The notes: generated by a model not told the origin, from the sequence alone. A DNA stretch of 64,000 nucleotides from Perilla frutescens (GCA_026008535.1 BRKX01000003.1:60723001-60787000), one strand, 5' to 3'; positions 25,222 to 37,097 are shown, numbered from the stretch's first letter. Translations and numbers: made by a program.

Positions 25222-27077
25222 TGTTTAGTCTATATTTGTCCTATTTTATCATAGGCATTTGTATCTTTAGTAGGTATTTCTCTTTTGTTTTTGTGTGATT
25301 TTTATGTTATTTCCTTCACTTTTGCTCTTTTGATGAGTCGTGTAGATTTATACAATGTCTTGAGAAAATGGAGGATAAATGACTGCAAAATTTGAGGGAT
25401 TCAAGACAATGAGAAGATAGAGAATCGAATAAGGAGCGCGTAGCAAGTTGAATTGGGTCAATCGGTCAAGAAACGAGGGAGAACGAAGTAAAATCGTAGA
25501 AGCTGCCGAAGACGGGCTGAGCACTGTGCGTGAGCGCGCGACCTGCGCGACCGCGCGACATCCCTCTCGGCCAAGAGGCCCCCGCGAGCGCACGGTCCCC
25601 ACCGGCACGTATTCTCACCCATCCCGCGGGCATGCAGCACCCCGCGGGCGCGCGGGTGCCCAGCTTCGCCTCTCCCGATCAGTTTTTGACCATTTTTCTC
25701 GCTCATCCTCTTTCTTCCTTCCATCAAGTCTCACCCCTTCAATTTTCTTCACGTGGCTAGCTTGATATAATTTAATGGGTGAAGACTTTTGGGGTAATCT
25801 AGTAGTAGGGATATAGGGATTAATTTCCCCTAAACTAGCTTTTGATTTTTGTCTAAAAAACTCTCACATCATATCTTTGACAAAATCTCTCCTTCCACTC
25901 CTCTCACAAACTCCCATCACCCCTCACTCTTGATTCTCTTTCTCTCTCTTAATATCCCCCACTTGATTTTGGGAGATATCATCCATTATTGATTCACTTC
26001 ACACCACACACACCCATCGCTCATTTTTTTTCCTTCTCTCCATCTTCACCACTTCTTCCATCACTTTTCTTCACCACCACCACCGATCCAAAGAAGGAGA
26101 AAGGAAGAGGAGAAGAGGCAAGAGGGCTAGAGCTCAAGGAGAAAGGCCCGAGAAGAGGAGCCCGACATCAAGCCATCCTCGGAAGCTAAGCTTGGTGGAG
26201 GGACTCCGCTTTGATGACGGCCCGAGAAGAGGGATCCGACATCAAGCCATCCGCGGAAGCTAGGATTTAGATGAAATTGGAAGGTGATTCTAAATTCCGA
26301 AATTGGTTCCTTCAACGTTAGGTGGATGGGGTTCCTAAGCCTAATATGTTCTTCTTGCTCATTTGATATAGCTAAAAGGGGCTTAGTTGATAGATGGTGA
26401 CAACAATTGATATTAAGCCTTCTGAGAGGGTCTATTGGATGTGAGATTAACATCACCAACCTTAATCGAGCTAGGAGAGAAACCAATGTGAGAATCACAC
26501 CCTAATGCTCTTCTCATAATCCTATCCTCTATCTTTGTATTTGGTGGTGCAATTAGTTAATTTTACTTGCTTTAATTAGGTAGATTAGTATAACTTTCCT
26601 TCCTCTTGTTTAAAATGTTTAGGATGTATTTTATGTTATTGTGCTTGACAACAATTATGGCATAGAAAGATAATCGCCCACATGAAGCTTTCCTCGAGAG
26701 ACACGACCCGAGTTAGCTCACCGTCCTACAATCGACTCCGTCCTATTGCGGGAGTCTGGATCGAAGTAGTCTCGCGTGTAGAGTTAAATTCGGACACAAG
26801 AGCGTGGAATTTATTAATATTTTAAACGAAGTGTTGTCCGAATTTTTATAATTCGAGAAAATGATTTATGTTAGTTTGTGAAAATTTTATTGTGATTTTC
26901 TTCCCTCGTGTGTGTTCCCGTTAGCGCACTGGGCCTCCGGTTTCGGGGCGCTACAAAGTGTATTTAGGATTTTACACATACTGAACTCCCTCCTTATGTC
27001 ACCCGTTCTTCTTCACGAACTCTTTTGCTAAACGAAAGCTGTGAGATCCCCTCACAACCGTGACACTAGACTCCCTC

Positions 27078-27293
27078 TAGATCTTACATATCAAGAAGTA
27101 CCAGAGGCGATCCTTGATCGCAAAATCCATAAGTTGCGAAACAAAGAACTAATGTTAGTGAAGGTTCAATGGAGCCGTCATGGAAAAGATGAAGCTACAT
27201 GGGAAATAGAGAGTGAGATCATGGAACGGTACCCTAACTTACCGTTTATAGGTATGTGAATTTCGGGATGAAATTCTTTTAAGATGGTAGGGA
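27078..27293 (+). pseudogene. Partial pol 3' end of a second Tekay copy
   Basis: This is nearly identical to 34854-35069 of the full element to its right: same chromodomain codons (LDRKIHKLRNKELMLVKVQW) and stop, same purine-rich leader to the LTR. It therefore represents the tail of another internal region in tandem (internal-LTR-internal-LTR). The left break falls inside the coding sequence. It is not an independent gene, although an open frame spans 27041-27259. Confidence 0.85.
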
Positions 27294-29162
27294 TGTAATA
27301 CCCTAAAAATATTGTTAATTGGATTTTATTTGGTTTAGGCCAAATTAATTAGATTTACAAAAATTTAAATATTAAAGGGGCATTCTAGGCTAATGGGCTG
27401 TTTTTGAAAAAGGGTTGAGCAGGCCCAGATTTAAAAAAAAAGAGGTAATGGGCCTTTTAGCCCAACCTAATTAAATATAAATACATGTTTAATCCAGAAA
27501 AATATCATTTCTCTTCTTTACTCTAAAGGTGATCCTCTTCTCCTTCTTCTTCCACCTTCTTGGGTGATTTCCGGCATGGTGGCCGGAGGCGGAGCGCCGC
27601 CGAGCGCCGCCGCCGGACCACCGTCTACCGCTGCCGGAAAATTTCAAGTTCGGCCAAATTGTCTAAAATTCAATATTTAAGCTTATTTTTACCTTGTAAA
27701 CTCGTTGGAACATATATGGTGGGGAGATGAAGGCTTAATGGCCGGAAAAAGGCCACCATGGCCGCAAGTCGGAGCTTTTCCGGCGACCTTTTCCGGTGGC
27801 CGGCAATCATATCATTTTCTTTATCTCTTCTCTCTCTATCTTGTCCCCTAATTTATTTCATGATTTTCGGAGCTTTAAGCTTTCATTTTAAGTTTAAACT
27901 CAAAGGATCAAACATTTGAAAAATTCCCTAAATTCTCCATTGATAATCGATCTTATTCTTCTTGAAAATAATGTGGATGTTTTCCCTAAATTGAGAAATA
28001 AGTAAGTAAATGAGGTTGCATGTATGAAATAAAATGAACAAATCTTGAAAGGAATATGTGCTTGTGTGCTGTGAAGGGCAGAGAGGTTAGAGGGAGAGTG
28101 AGAAAAGAATTTTTTGTTTTTGAGTTGTTGCTGCTGTGCATGTGTCCAGATCGATCGGTGGTTTCGAAAAGAGAGAGGGAGAGATGGTTGATTTTATTAT
28201 GATGTTGATTTAATAAATTGGTGTAATGGAGAAATATTTTGGGTTTGAATTTAATTGTTGTTTTGAACAGAGAGAAAAAGACTGATTTAATGTTTTAATT
28301 ATAATAAAAACCTGCTTGTGAACACAGTGAGCCGATGAATTTCAGGAAAGAAAGAAGTTTGGTTGATTATTGTCAAAAGCACGACTGTGTTGTTTTGCAG
28401 AAGAGAAATAATATATTAAATGTTGATTTTTGGGAAATGATGTATCAATACTAGGGTGCAGACGTTTGGTACATAAAGAAAGATACATCAGTTTATTTTT
28501 TTTATGTTTTGTTTACAAATGAAGTTATTGCAGAGAGAGAGAAAGGGATGTTTGACTTTTAAATGGCAAATTGAAAAGAGTGCATGAGCATTGTATTAAA
28601 TAAAATAGAGAGGAGATAAAGTGTGTATTTGTTTTAAATGATAAATTGTTTGGCCACATGAGATGAAAAATGTTTATATGTGCTTGGACGAACAGGTTAT
28701 GCATGGCCACTGAGTGTTTTTTGGCACTCAGCCCACGTTTCTAAAATGTTTTTCAGGTACAAAGTGATGGAGGCTGCTGACGTGGACACAGGGTTTTTGT
28801 TTATTTTGAACTGTGTCAATATTATGTACTTTGAATTTTGAATATTGACTATGGTCAATATTAGAACATGTTATGCTTCCGATACTATTTTGGATTATAT
28901 TAAAATATTCTAAAAATCTTATTTTATTTCACCGCTATTTTGGACTTTGAAAATAGTTGACCGTCAACGTTGACTAGTCGTGAATTGAACTTGCATGTGA
29001 TTGACTATTTGAATAGTCTTCTCGATTCGTGATTGGTTGGTTTTAAAATTAGAAAGTACTTATTGGATAAATATTTTCTCTACATACGTAATTTTTGTAA
29101 AATTAGGAAATTTATTTTAACCTTTTGTTAGCATCTTAATTCTCCGGAATTGGGGTGTTACA
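27294..29162 (+). repeat. 5' LTR of the Tekay element
   Basis: 1869 bp, TGTAATACCC..GTGTTACA. It includes a GGCGGAGCGCCGCCGAGCGC segment near 27590. It lacks 11 bp (ATCCAACATGC) present in the 3' LTR. Confidence 0.95.
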
Positions 29163-29163
29163 G

Positions 29164-29177
29164 TTTGGTATCAGAGC
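29164..29177 (+). promoter_or_regulatory. Primer-binding site (initiator-Met tRNA type)
   Basis: TTTGGTATCAGAGC lies one base after the 5' LTR. Confidence 0.9.
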
Positions 29178-29489
29178 AGGTCTACGAATCTGTAGGCCTG
29201 CGGTGTAAATTTTTGGGAATATTTTTTGGAAAAAAAAAGTGTCATGTGTGATGTTTTATTTGACCCTATGTCCTATGTCCACGTCATGCCGCCATCACAG
29301 GTATAAAAGTTTTATATTTTCTAATTATAAGAAAAGTATGAGACGAGCCATTTGGCAAGCATGTGTAAAAAAATTTCATGAAGTGATTCTATTTTAAATA
29401 AGTATGATATGTGTACTTATTCTTCTATAATCTTGAACCTAGAAGAATTTAGTAGAACATAGTACGCCATTAAGTTCATTCCCAATAGT

Positions 29490-30293
29490 ATGAACTATAA
29501 GATGACCTCTAAACGTTATTTGGAGAACAAGTTGAATATTAGATTGACATTAAGTCCCTTGCAGATGGCATACCCTAGTCACGGACCCAGGATGAGGGCG
29601 GGATATATTCCTGCGCCAGCTTTGCGTCAGATGGAGTACCGAGAGTATGTTCGCCGCCCTACAGACAGTATAGGCTGGCACATCACTCGTATGACAGAGA
29701 TGTGGATGGATGTAGGTGACGTACTAGTTGGAGTCACAGGTTGGGAGGCGGCCAGCCGACTGATACGTACTCTACCAGCTGAGTGGGTTCCATACGCTGC
29801 TCAGGTATTGGGGATCTATACGGAGAGTCACTCTACGACTCTTCAGTATATTACGGATTATCCGAGCTTCTCATCACATCTCTACCAGAGGTGGGCGATG
29901 TGGCGTGCTCCTCCAGCATATGTGCAGGCACCAGCTTTGGTTCTTGGACCGAGTTATATACATCCTCATTACGCGCCACCTCATCTGCCTGCTCCAGTTC
30001 CAGCGGGTTGGATAGCCATGCAGCCAGCACCCGCGCCTGCACCGGCACCGGCACTGGCACTAGCACCAGCTCGAGCACTAGCTCCTATACCTGTTCGAGC
30101 ACCAGCTCCTGTTCCAGTTCGAGCTCCAGCTCCAGTCCTAGTGCCAGACCGAGTTCCAGCTCCTGCACCTGCTCATATTCTTCATCCACAGGCGCATAGC
30201 AATGGGTGGTTGGTTGAGGATGATGATGAGGATTCCGAGGAGGATTCTGAGGAGGACCCGGAGGAGGATGTCGATGGTCCTGCTGCTTCTTGA
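29490..30293 (+). CDS. Extra ORF upstream of gag in the Tekay element, function unknown
   Basis: 267 codons, uninterrupted, between the primer site and gag. The longest frame starts at 29490. A second ATG at 29565 follows CCCTTGCAG, which reads as a 3' splice site, so a spliced product starting MAYPSHGPRMRAGYIPAP is possible. The first half is globular-looking (WHITRMTEMWMDVGDVLVG, VTGWEAASRLIRTLPAEW). The middle is a Pro/Ala-rich repeat (PAPAPAPALALAPARALAP), and the end is an acidic Glu/Asp cluster (DDDEDSEEDSEEDPEED). I recognise no domain. It stays open while gag-pol of the same element has several stops. Upstream extra ORFs are known in Tat/Ogre elements but are not typical of Tekay. Confidence 0.55.
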   Translation: MNYKMTSKRYLENKLNIRLTLSPLQMAYPSHGPRMRAGYIPAPALRQMEYREYVRRPTDSIGWHITRMTEMWMDVGDVLVGVTGWEAASRLIRTLPAEWVPYAAQVLGIYTESHSTTLQYITDYPSFSSHLYQRWAMWRAPPAYVQAPALVLGPSYIHPHYAPPHLPAPVPAGWIAMQPAPAPAPAPALALAPARALAPIPVRAPAPVPVRAPAPVLVPDRVPAPAPAHILHPQAHSNGWLVEDDDEDSEEDSEEDPEEDVDGPAAS

Positions 30294-30645
30294 GTCTAGA
30301 TGTTAGCACCTTTTGTTTATATAGGCTTAGTAGTATGTATTTTTTTGTTTAGGAGTTTAGCATGCCTTTTTGAGTTAGAAATTCTTTTTGTACGCCACCC
30401 TGTGAGGTAGGTTTGTATTTGGCTTAGCATGTAACTCCTTGATGGATGTCCATGATGATCTGACTGCTAGACAGTCAAGTATGATATATTGTTGTATTCA
30501 AGAGTCCTCTTTTGGAGGCACATTTTGTGGATATATGATGATGACCTTATGTTAATGAAATGACAATGATGTTAACAAAACTTGTTTTTTTTAACTTAAC
30601 CTTAATACATTACTAATTCTTGTATGAAATATGTATGCGATTAGG

Positions 30646-33600
30646 ATGCCGCCAAGAAGACGCCAAGTACCAGTAGAAAATCAACATCAAAATGACATAG
30701 GTCAAGTTGTTGAGCAATTTAGACGTTATCAGCCACCAAATTTCAGTGGCCAAGGAGAACCGCTGGAGGCCGAGCAATGGTTGCGTAAAATCGAATGAAT
30801 ATTTACTCATATTGGATGCGAAGATGCACATCGTGTTTCATGTGTTGTCTTCCAACTCATTGAAGATGCTGACTATTGGTGGGAAGCTCACACTAGACCG
30901 ATGACACCCGAGCAAATAGCTGTTCTCACTTGGGAAGAATTTAAACAAGCTGTGATGGAGAAATACATACCAAGCTGCTATCGTGAGCGCAAAGAAAACG
31001 AGTTTAGTTACCTTAAGCAAAGAAACCTGACGGTGGATGAATATGATAAGAAATTTAATCAACTATCTCGATACGCACCTCAGTTGGCTGATACTGATGA
31101 AAAGAAGGCACTTTGTTTCATAAGGGGATTGAGAGCTAAAATTGCCATTTCTATTGCTAGACGAGGGACTACTACTTACGCAGAGACACTCAAACGGGCA
31201 CAGGATATTGAGTCACTACTCTTGTCTGAGGAGAGAAAGAATAACAACTCAAGGGAAGAGGAAATTTGAGAATAGGGGTCAGTGGGAAAATAAGAATGAT
31301 AAACAAGCAAGGGTCGGACCAAGACCTAACTCGGGAGAACAATATCAGGGAAGACTCGCTTGCCAGACGTGTGGCAAAGGACACAGTGGACCATGTCTTT
31401 TAAAAAAAAATGCTTGCTTCAGATGCAAACAACCAGGTCATCATGCTAACAACTGTCCTAGAGATCGGGGTAACCAGGGAAATCGTTCAGGGAACTATGG
31501 AGGAAATAATCCTATTCCTCCAAGGAACTATCCGAGGAATAATCCGGAGAACAATGCAGGACAACAACAACCAAGGAATGCACGAGCTTTTGGCATGAAT
31601 CAACAGCAAGCAGCACGAGAACCTGGAAACATGGCAGGTATGATTAAAATTCTGGAGATGCCAATACTTGCCCTTTTTGATACTGGAGCCACACATTCTT
31701 TTATATCTGTAAGAGCTTGTGGGAAGTTGAGAATTTGTGGTGATATCATGAGTGATTGTTTGGAAGTAAGTATACCGTCAGGAAGAACATTGGTTACCAA
31801 TAAAATTTGTTCTGAGTTAGAGTTAAAACTTGATGACAAGAGTGTTAAAGCGAATTTGCACATTCTTGAGATGAATGATTTCGACGTTATTCTAGGAATG
31901 GATTGGCTTCAGGATAATCATGCTGTAATAAGATGCAATGAGAAAGAGATAACACTCCAACCACCGGGAAGAAACAAGTTTACCTTTTTCGGAGCACGAG
32001 TCGGATCCATGATACCCGTAGTGTCAGCTTTGAAGGCGATGAAGATGATTAAAAAGAAAGGATGTCAAGCTTTTCTTGTAAGCTCGGTAGGGGGTAAAAC
32101 CAAAGACGTACCCATTGATGATGTTCCTGTAGTTCATGAGTTCAAAGACGTATTCCCTGATGATCTGCCGGGCGTAGCTCCTGATAGACAAGTGGAATTT
32201 ACAATCGACCTTATCCCTGGAGCTGCACCTGTTTCTAGGGCGCCATATCGAATGACACCTAAAGAACTACAAGAGTTAAAAGTCCAACTGCAAGAGTTAC
32301 TGGAAAAGAAATTTATTCAACCCAGTGTTTCACCGTGGGGAGCGCCAGTTTTGTTCGTAAAGAAAAAAGATGGATCGTTTCGCATGTGTATTGACTACCG
32401 AGAGTTGAACAAGCTGACAATCAAGAACAAATACCCTCTGCCCAGAATTGATGATTTGTTTGATCAATTGAAAGGAGCCAAGGTCTTCTCAAAGATAGAT
32501 TTGAGATCTGGTTATCATCAGCTGAAAGTCAAGAAAGAAGATATACCCAAGACGACTTTTCGAACACGATATGGTCATTATGAATTCATAGTAATGCCTT
32601 TTGGTTTAAGCAATGCTCCAGCTGTGTTCATGTATCTAATGAATCAAGTATTTCATCCTTATCTGGATAAGTTTGTGTTAGTGTTCATTGATGATGTGTT
32701 GATATACTCTCAAGACGAGAAGCAACATGAGGAACATTTAAGAGTAGTACTGGAAGTACTAAGAACAGAGCAACTCTATGCCAAGTTCAGTAAGTGCGAA
32801 TTCTGGTTAGACGAAGTTGTATTCTTAGGACATATCGTTTCGGCACAAGGTATCAAGGTAGATCCTTCTAAGGTGGAAGCCGTGAGTGATTGGAAATCAC
32901 CAACTAGTGTGGGAGAAGTTCGTAGTTTCTTAGGCCTAGCTGGATATTACAGACAATTCATACAAGGATTTTCCAAGATTGCAAAACCAATGACTCAACT
33001 GTTGAAGAAAGGAGTGAAATATCAATGGACAAAGGATTGTGAAGAGAGTTTTCAAGAACTCAAGAGGAGATTGATTACTGCTCCAGTGCTAACCGTACCA
33101 GATGGAGCAGAAGGATTTGTTGTCTACACTGACGCATCTAAGTTAGGTTTAGGATGTGTCTTGATGCAAAATGGTAAGGTCATTGCTTATGCGTCATGAC
33201 AATTGAGACCTCATAAAATCAACTATCCTACTCATGACCTAGAATTAGCTGCCGTGGTTCACGCATTGAAAATTTGGAGACACCACCTATTTGGAGGTAA
33301 GTGTGAAATCTACACAGATCACAAAAGTTTGAAATATTTTTTCGAACAAAATGAGCTCAACATGAGGCAAAGAAGATGGTTAGAGTTGGTAAAGGACTAT
33401 GATTGTACCATTCTCTATCACCTTGGAAAGGCAAATGTTGTAGCAGATGCATTGAGTAGGAAAAGCAGATCGACACCAGAGTGTGCCCTCACTCAACAGG
33501 ATCAACTAATTAAGGATTTTGCTAAGTTGAATTTGGAAGTGATTATACCTCCAGAAAGTACGGAAGCTCGAATTGCGGCTTTAGTAGTAAAATCAAATTT

Positions 33601-35035
33601 GCGAGCTCGTATCATTGAAGCACAACAACAAGATGGATTTCTTAGGAAAATGCGATAGAAAGCCAATACCAGTGATAACCAAGGATTTACAATGATGGAT
33701 AATCATGCACTCACGTTTGGGAGTAGGCTATGTGTTCCCCAGAAAGAAGATCTGAAGAATGAAATTTTGAAGGAAGCTCATTATGCGCCCTATACAGCAC
33801 ACCCGGGAGGCACAAAGATGTATCGGGACTTAAAAGAAACTTTCTGGTGGAGATGCATGAAAAGGGACATTGCAACTTTTGTGGAACGATGTTTGACCTG
33901 TCAACAAGTGAAGGCGGAACATCAGCGACCAGCTGGACCCTTACATTCACTCGAAATCCCTGAATGGAAATGAGAACACATCACTATGGATTTTGTGGTA
34001 GGGTTACCAAAGACGTTACGCAACAATCAGGCAGTATGGGTTATTATAGACCGACTAACTAAGTCAGCACATTTCCTGCCAGTAAAGATAACTTTAGGGC
34101 TAGACAAGTTAGCTCAAATCTATGTCAAAGAAATTGTTCGTTTACATGGAGTTCCTGTGTCAATAACTTCTGATCGCGATACTCGATTTACATCAAAGTT
34201 TTGGAGAAGCTTACAAGAGGCGATGGGAACCAGATTGAACTTCAGCACAACATTTCACCCTCAAACTGATGGACAATCAGAAAGAACAATTCAAATCCTA
34301 GAAGATATGCTGAGAGCTGTAGTCATGGATCAAGGTGGAAGTTGGGAAGATTATTTACCATTGGTAGAATTTGCATACAATAACAGCTACCAAGCTACCA
34401 TTGGAATGGCACCTTATGAGGCCTTATACGGTCGAAAGTGTAGATCACCTCTCTACTGGGATGAAGTCGGGGAAAGAAAAATTTTAGGACCCGAAATGGT
34501 ACGAACCACAGAAGAAGCTGCTAACAAAATAAAAGGGAGGATTAAAGAAGCTCAAGATAGACAAAAATCATATGCAGATAAACACCGAAGGGATTTACAG
34601 TTTGAAATTGGCGATAAGGTTTTTCTTAAGTTATCTCCGTCTCGGGGGATAGTTTGATTTGGCAAAAGGGGGAAATTAAGACCTCGGTTTATCGGACCAT
34701 ATGAAATCCTTGATCAAATTGGGCCAGTTGCTTATAGGCTTGCTTTACCACCAAAATTAGGTGGAATACATGATGTGTTTCACGTGTCAATGCTTCAAAA
34801 ATATGTGTTTGACCCAAGTCACGCAATTCATGATGAAGACATAGAAATGAACTTAGATCTTACATATCAAGAAGTACCAGAGGCGATCCTTGATCGCAAA
34901 ATCCATAAGTTGCGAAACAAAGAACTAATGTTAGTGAAGGTTCAATGGAGCCGTCATGGAAAAGATGAAGCTACATGGGAAATAGAGAGTGAGATCATGG
35001 AACGGTACCCTAACTTACCGTTTATAGGTATGTGA
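30646..35035 (+). pseudogene. Broken gag-pol of the Tekay element
   Basis: Gag starts at 30646 (MPPRRRQVPVEN). An in-frame TGA occurs at 30796-30798, and a frameshift near 31235-31260 separates capsid from the zinc knuckle CFRCKQPGHHANNC. Then follow protease (LFDTGATHSFIS, near 31675), reverse transcriptase (FRMCIDYRELN; VFIDDVLIYS near 32687), RNase H (VVYTDASKLGLG), the integrase zinc site and DDE core (MDFVVGLPKT; TSDRDTRFTS; HPQTDGQSER), and the chromodomain (VKVQWSRHGKDEATWE). Further stops lie at 33197 (TGA), 33656 (TAG), 33971 (TGA) and 34655 (TGA). Four of the five stops are TGA, three where Arg (CGA) is expected and one (33971) where Trp (TGG) is expected, consistent with C-to-T decay at methylated sites. 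The copy cannot make a full polyprotein. Confidence 0.93.
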
Positions 35036-35069
35036 ATTTCGGGACCAAATTCTTTTAAGATGGTAGAGA

Positions 35070-36949
35070 TGTAATACCCTAAAAATATTGTTAATTGGAT
35101 TTTATTAGGTTTAGGCCAAATTAATTAGATTTACAAAAATTTAAATATTAAAGGGGCATTCTAGGCTAATGGGCTGTTTTTGAAAAAGGGTTGAGCAGGC
35201 CCAGATTTAAAAAAAAAGAGGTAATGGGCCTTTTAGCCCAACCTAATTAAATATAAATACATGTTTAATCTAGAAAAATATCATTTCTCTTCTTTACTCT
35301 AAAGGTGATCCTCTTCTCTTTCTTCTTCCACCTTCTTGGGTGATTTCCGGCATGGTGGCCGGAGGCGGAGCGCCGCCGAGCGCCGCCGCCGGACCACCGT
35401 CTACCGCTGCCGGAAAATTTCAAGTTCGGCCAAATTGTCTAAAATTCAATATTTAAGCTTATTTTTACCTTGTAAACTCGTTGGAACATATGTGGTGGGG
35501 AGATGAAGGCTTAATGGCCGGAAAAAGGCCACCATGGCCGCAAGTCGGAGCTTTTCCAGCGACCTTTTCCGGTGGCCGGATCCAACATGCAATCATATCA
35601 TTTTCTTTATCTCTTCTCTCTCTATCTTCTCCCCTAATTTATTTCATGATTTTCGGAGCTTTAAGTTTTCATTTTAAGTTTAAACTCAAAGGATCAAACA
35701 TTTGAAAAATTCCCTAAATTCTCCATTGATAATCAATCTTATTCTTCTTGAAAATATTGTGGATGTTTTCCCTAAATTGAGAAATAAGTAAGTAAATGAG
35801 GTTGCATGTATGAAATAAAATGAACAAATCTTGAAAGGAATATGTGCTTGTGTGCTGTGAAGGGCAGAGAGGTTAGAGGGAGAGTGAGAAAAGAATTTTT
35901 TGTTTTTGAGTTGTTGCTGCTGTGCATGTGTCCAGATCGATCAGTGGTTTCGAAAAAGAGAGAGGGAGAGATGGTTGATTTTATTATGATGTTGATTTAA
36001 TAAATTGGTGTAATGGAGAAATATTTTGGGTTTGAATTTAATTGTTGTTCTGAACAGAGAGAAAAAGACTGATTTAATGTTTTAATTATAATAAAAACCT
36101 GCTTGTGAACACAGTGAGCCGATGAATTTCAGGAAAGAAAGAAGTTTGGTTGATTATTGTCAAAAGCACGACTGTGCTGTTTTGCAGAAGAGAAATAATA
36201 TATTAAATGTTGATTTTTGGGAAATGATGTATCAATACTAGGGTGCAGACGTTTGGTACATAAAGAAAGATACATCAGTTTATTTTTTTTATGTTTTGTT
36301 TACAAATGAAGTTATTGCAGAGAGAGAGAAAGGGATGTTTGACTTTTAAATGGAAAATTGAAAAGAGTGCATGAGCATTGTATTAAATAAAATAGAGAGG
36401 AGATAAAGTGTGTATTTGTTTTAAATGATAAATTGTTTGGCCACATGAGATGAAAAATGTTTATATGTGCTTGGACGAACAGGTTAAGCATGGCCACTGA
36501 GTGTTTTTTGGCACTCAGCCCACGTTTCTAAAATGTTTTTCAGGTACAAAGTGATGGAGGCTGCTGACGTGGACACAGGGTTTTTATTTATTTTGAACTG
36601 TGTCAATATTATGTACTTTGAATTTTGAATATTGACTATGGTCAATATTAGAACATGTTATGCTTCCGCTACTATTTTGGATTATATTAAAATATTCTAA
36701 AAATCTTATTTTATTTCACCGCTATTTTGGACTTTGAAAATAGTTGACCGTCAACGTTGACTAGTCGTGAATTGAACTTGCATGTGATTGACTATTTGAA
36801 TAGTCTTTTCGAGTCATGATTGGTTGGTTTTAAAATTAGAAAGTACTTATTGTATAAATATTTTCTCTACATACGTAATTTTTGTAAAATTAGGAAATTT
36901 ATTTTAACCTTTTGTTAGCATCTTAATTCTCCGGAATTGGGGTGTTACA
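35070..36949 (+). repeat. 3' LTR of the Tekay element
   Basis: 1880 bp partner of 27294-29162. A purine-rich AAGATGGTAGAGA precedes it. Confidence 0.95.
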
Positions 36950-37097
36950 ATTTTAGATTAATATAATTGAATATATATTATATAAATTTAAACTTTATTA
37001 AATAAAGAAGCTCTTACTCTTTTTTACTTTTTACAAACTTAGAATTGATTTATTATATATATGTTAATTTTACAATTGATTTAGAATTGGGTACTTA

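Larger units (their letters stand above)
21939..26798 (+). mobile_element. Inner non-coding LTR element with Athila/Tat-type PBS
   Basis: The left LTR remnant 21939-23227 and the right LTR 25222-26798 both end in TTAAATTCGGACACA. A primer-binding site TGGCACCGTTGCTGGGGA (23235-23252) resembles the tRNA-Asp-type site of Athila-like elements. A purine tract GTGTGGGGGGAAT precedes the right LTR. The 2-kb interior has no gag or pol domain that I can recognise; its open frames (for example 23335-23889) show no known motif. The left LTR lacks about the first 580 bp present in the right one. The right LTR has lost 308 bp between GCTA microhomologies. A large non-autonomous (LARD-like) derivative is the best reading. 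Confidence 0.7.
21385..26955 (+). mobile_element. Tekay-like LTR with target duplication AAGTG, itself interrupted
   Basis: It begins TGTAACACCCCAAATCC and ends GGGGCGCTACA, flanked by AAGTG at 21380-21384 and 26956-26960. The terminal style (TGTAACACC...CTACA) and the GCCGCC-rich segment near 21780-21840 are like chromovirus LTRs. Only LTR-type sequence belonging to this element is visible (about 21385-21938 and 26799-26955), so it was probably a solo LTR before the inner element entered. Confidence 0.7.
21246..27077 (+). mobile_element. LTR-like repeat split by a nested insertion
   Basis: The halves 21246-21384 (starting TGTTGAGAACAG) and 26956-27077 join across the inner insertion into a sequence related to the reverse of 12330-12660. 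The related copy runs uninterrupted through the ATGAAGTGTATT where the insertion occurred here. The family is probably an LTR or leader of a copia-type element, which is an inference. The right end at 27077 abuts a fragment of a different retrotransposon. Confidence 0.6.
27294..36949 (+). mobile_element. Tekay/Del-type chromovirus (Ty3/gypsy), near-complete
   Basis: LTRs at 27294-29162 and 35070-36949 start TGTAATACCC and end GGGGTGTTACA. The initiator-Met-type primer site TGGTATCAGAGC is at 29166-29177. Internal order: an extra ORF, then gag, protease, reverse transcriptase, RNase H, integrase and a C-terminal chromodomain. My hand count is about 21 substitutions and two small indels (one of 11 bp) between LTRs of about 1.87 kb, so it is young by plant standards. 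No target duplication exists because the left side is another partial copy of the same family. Confidence 0.95.

Noticed and set aside
29783..30199. Ser/Thr/Cys-rich 138-codon frame
   Set aside because: Alternate-frame shadow of the Pro/Ala repeat ORF.
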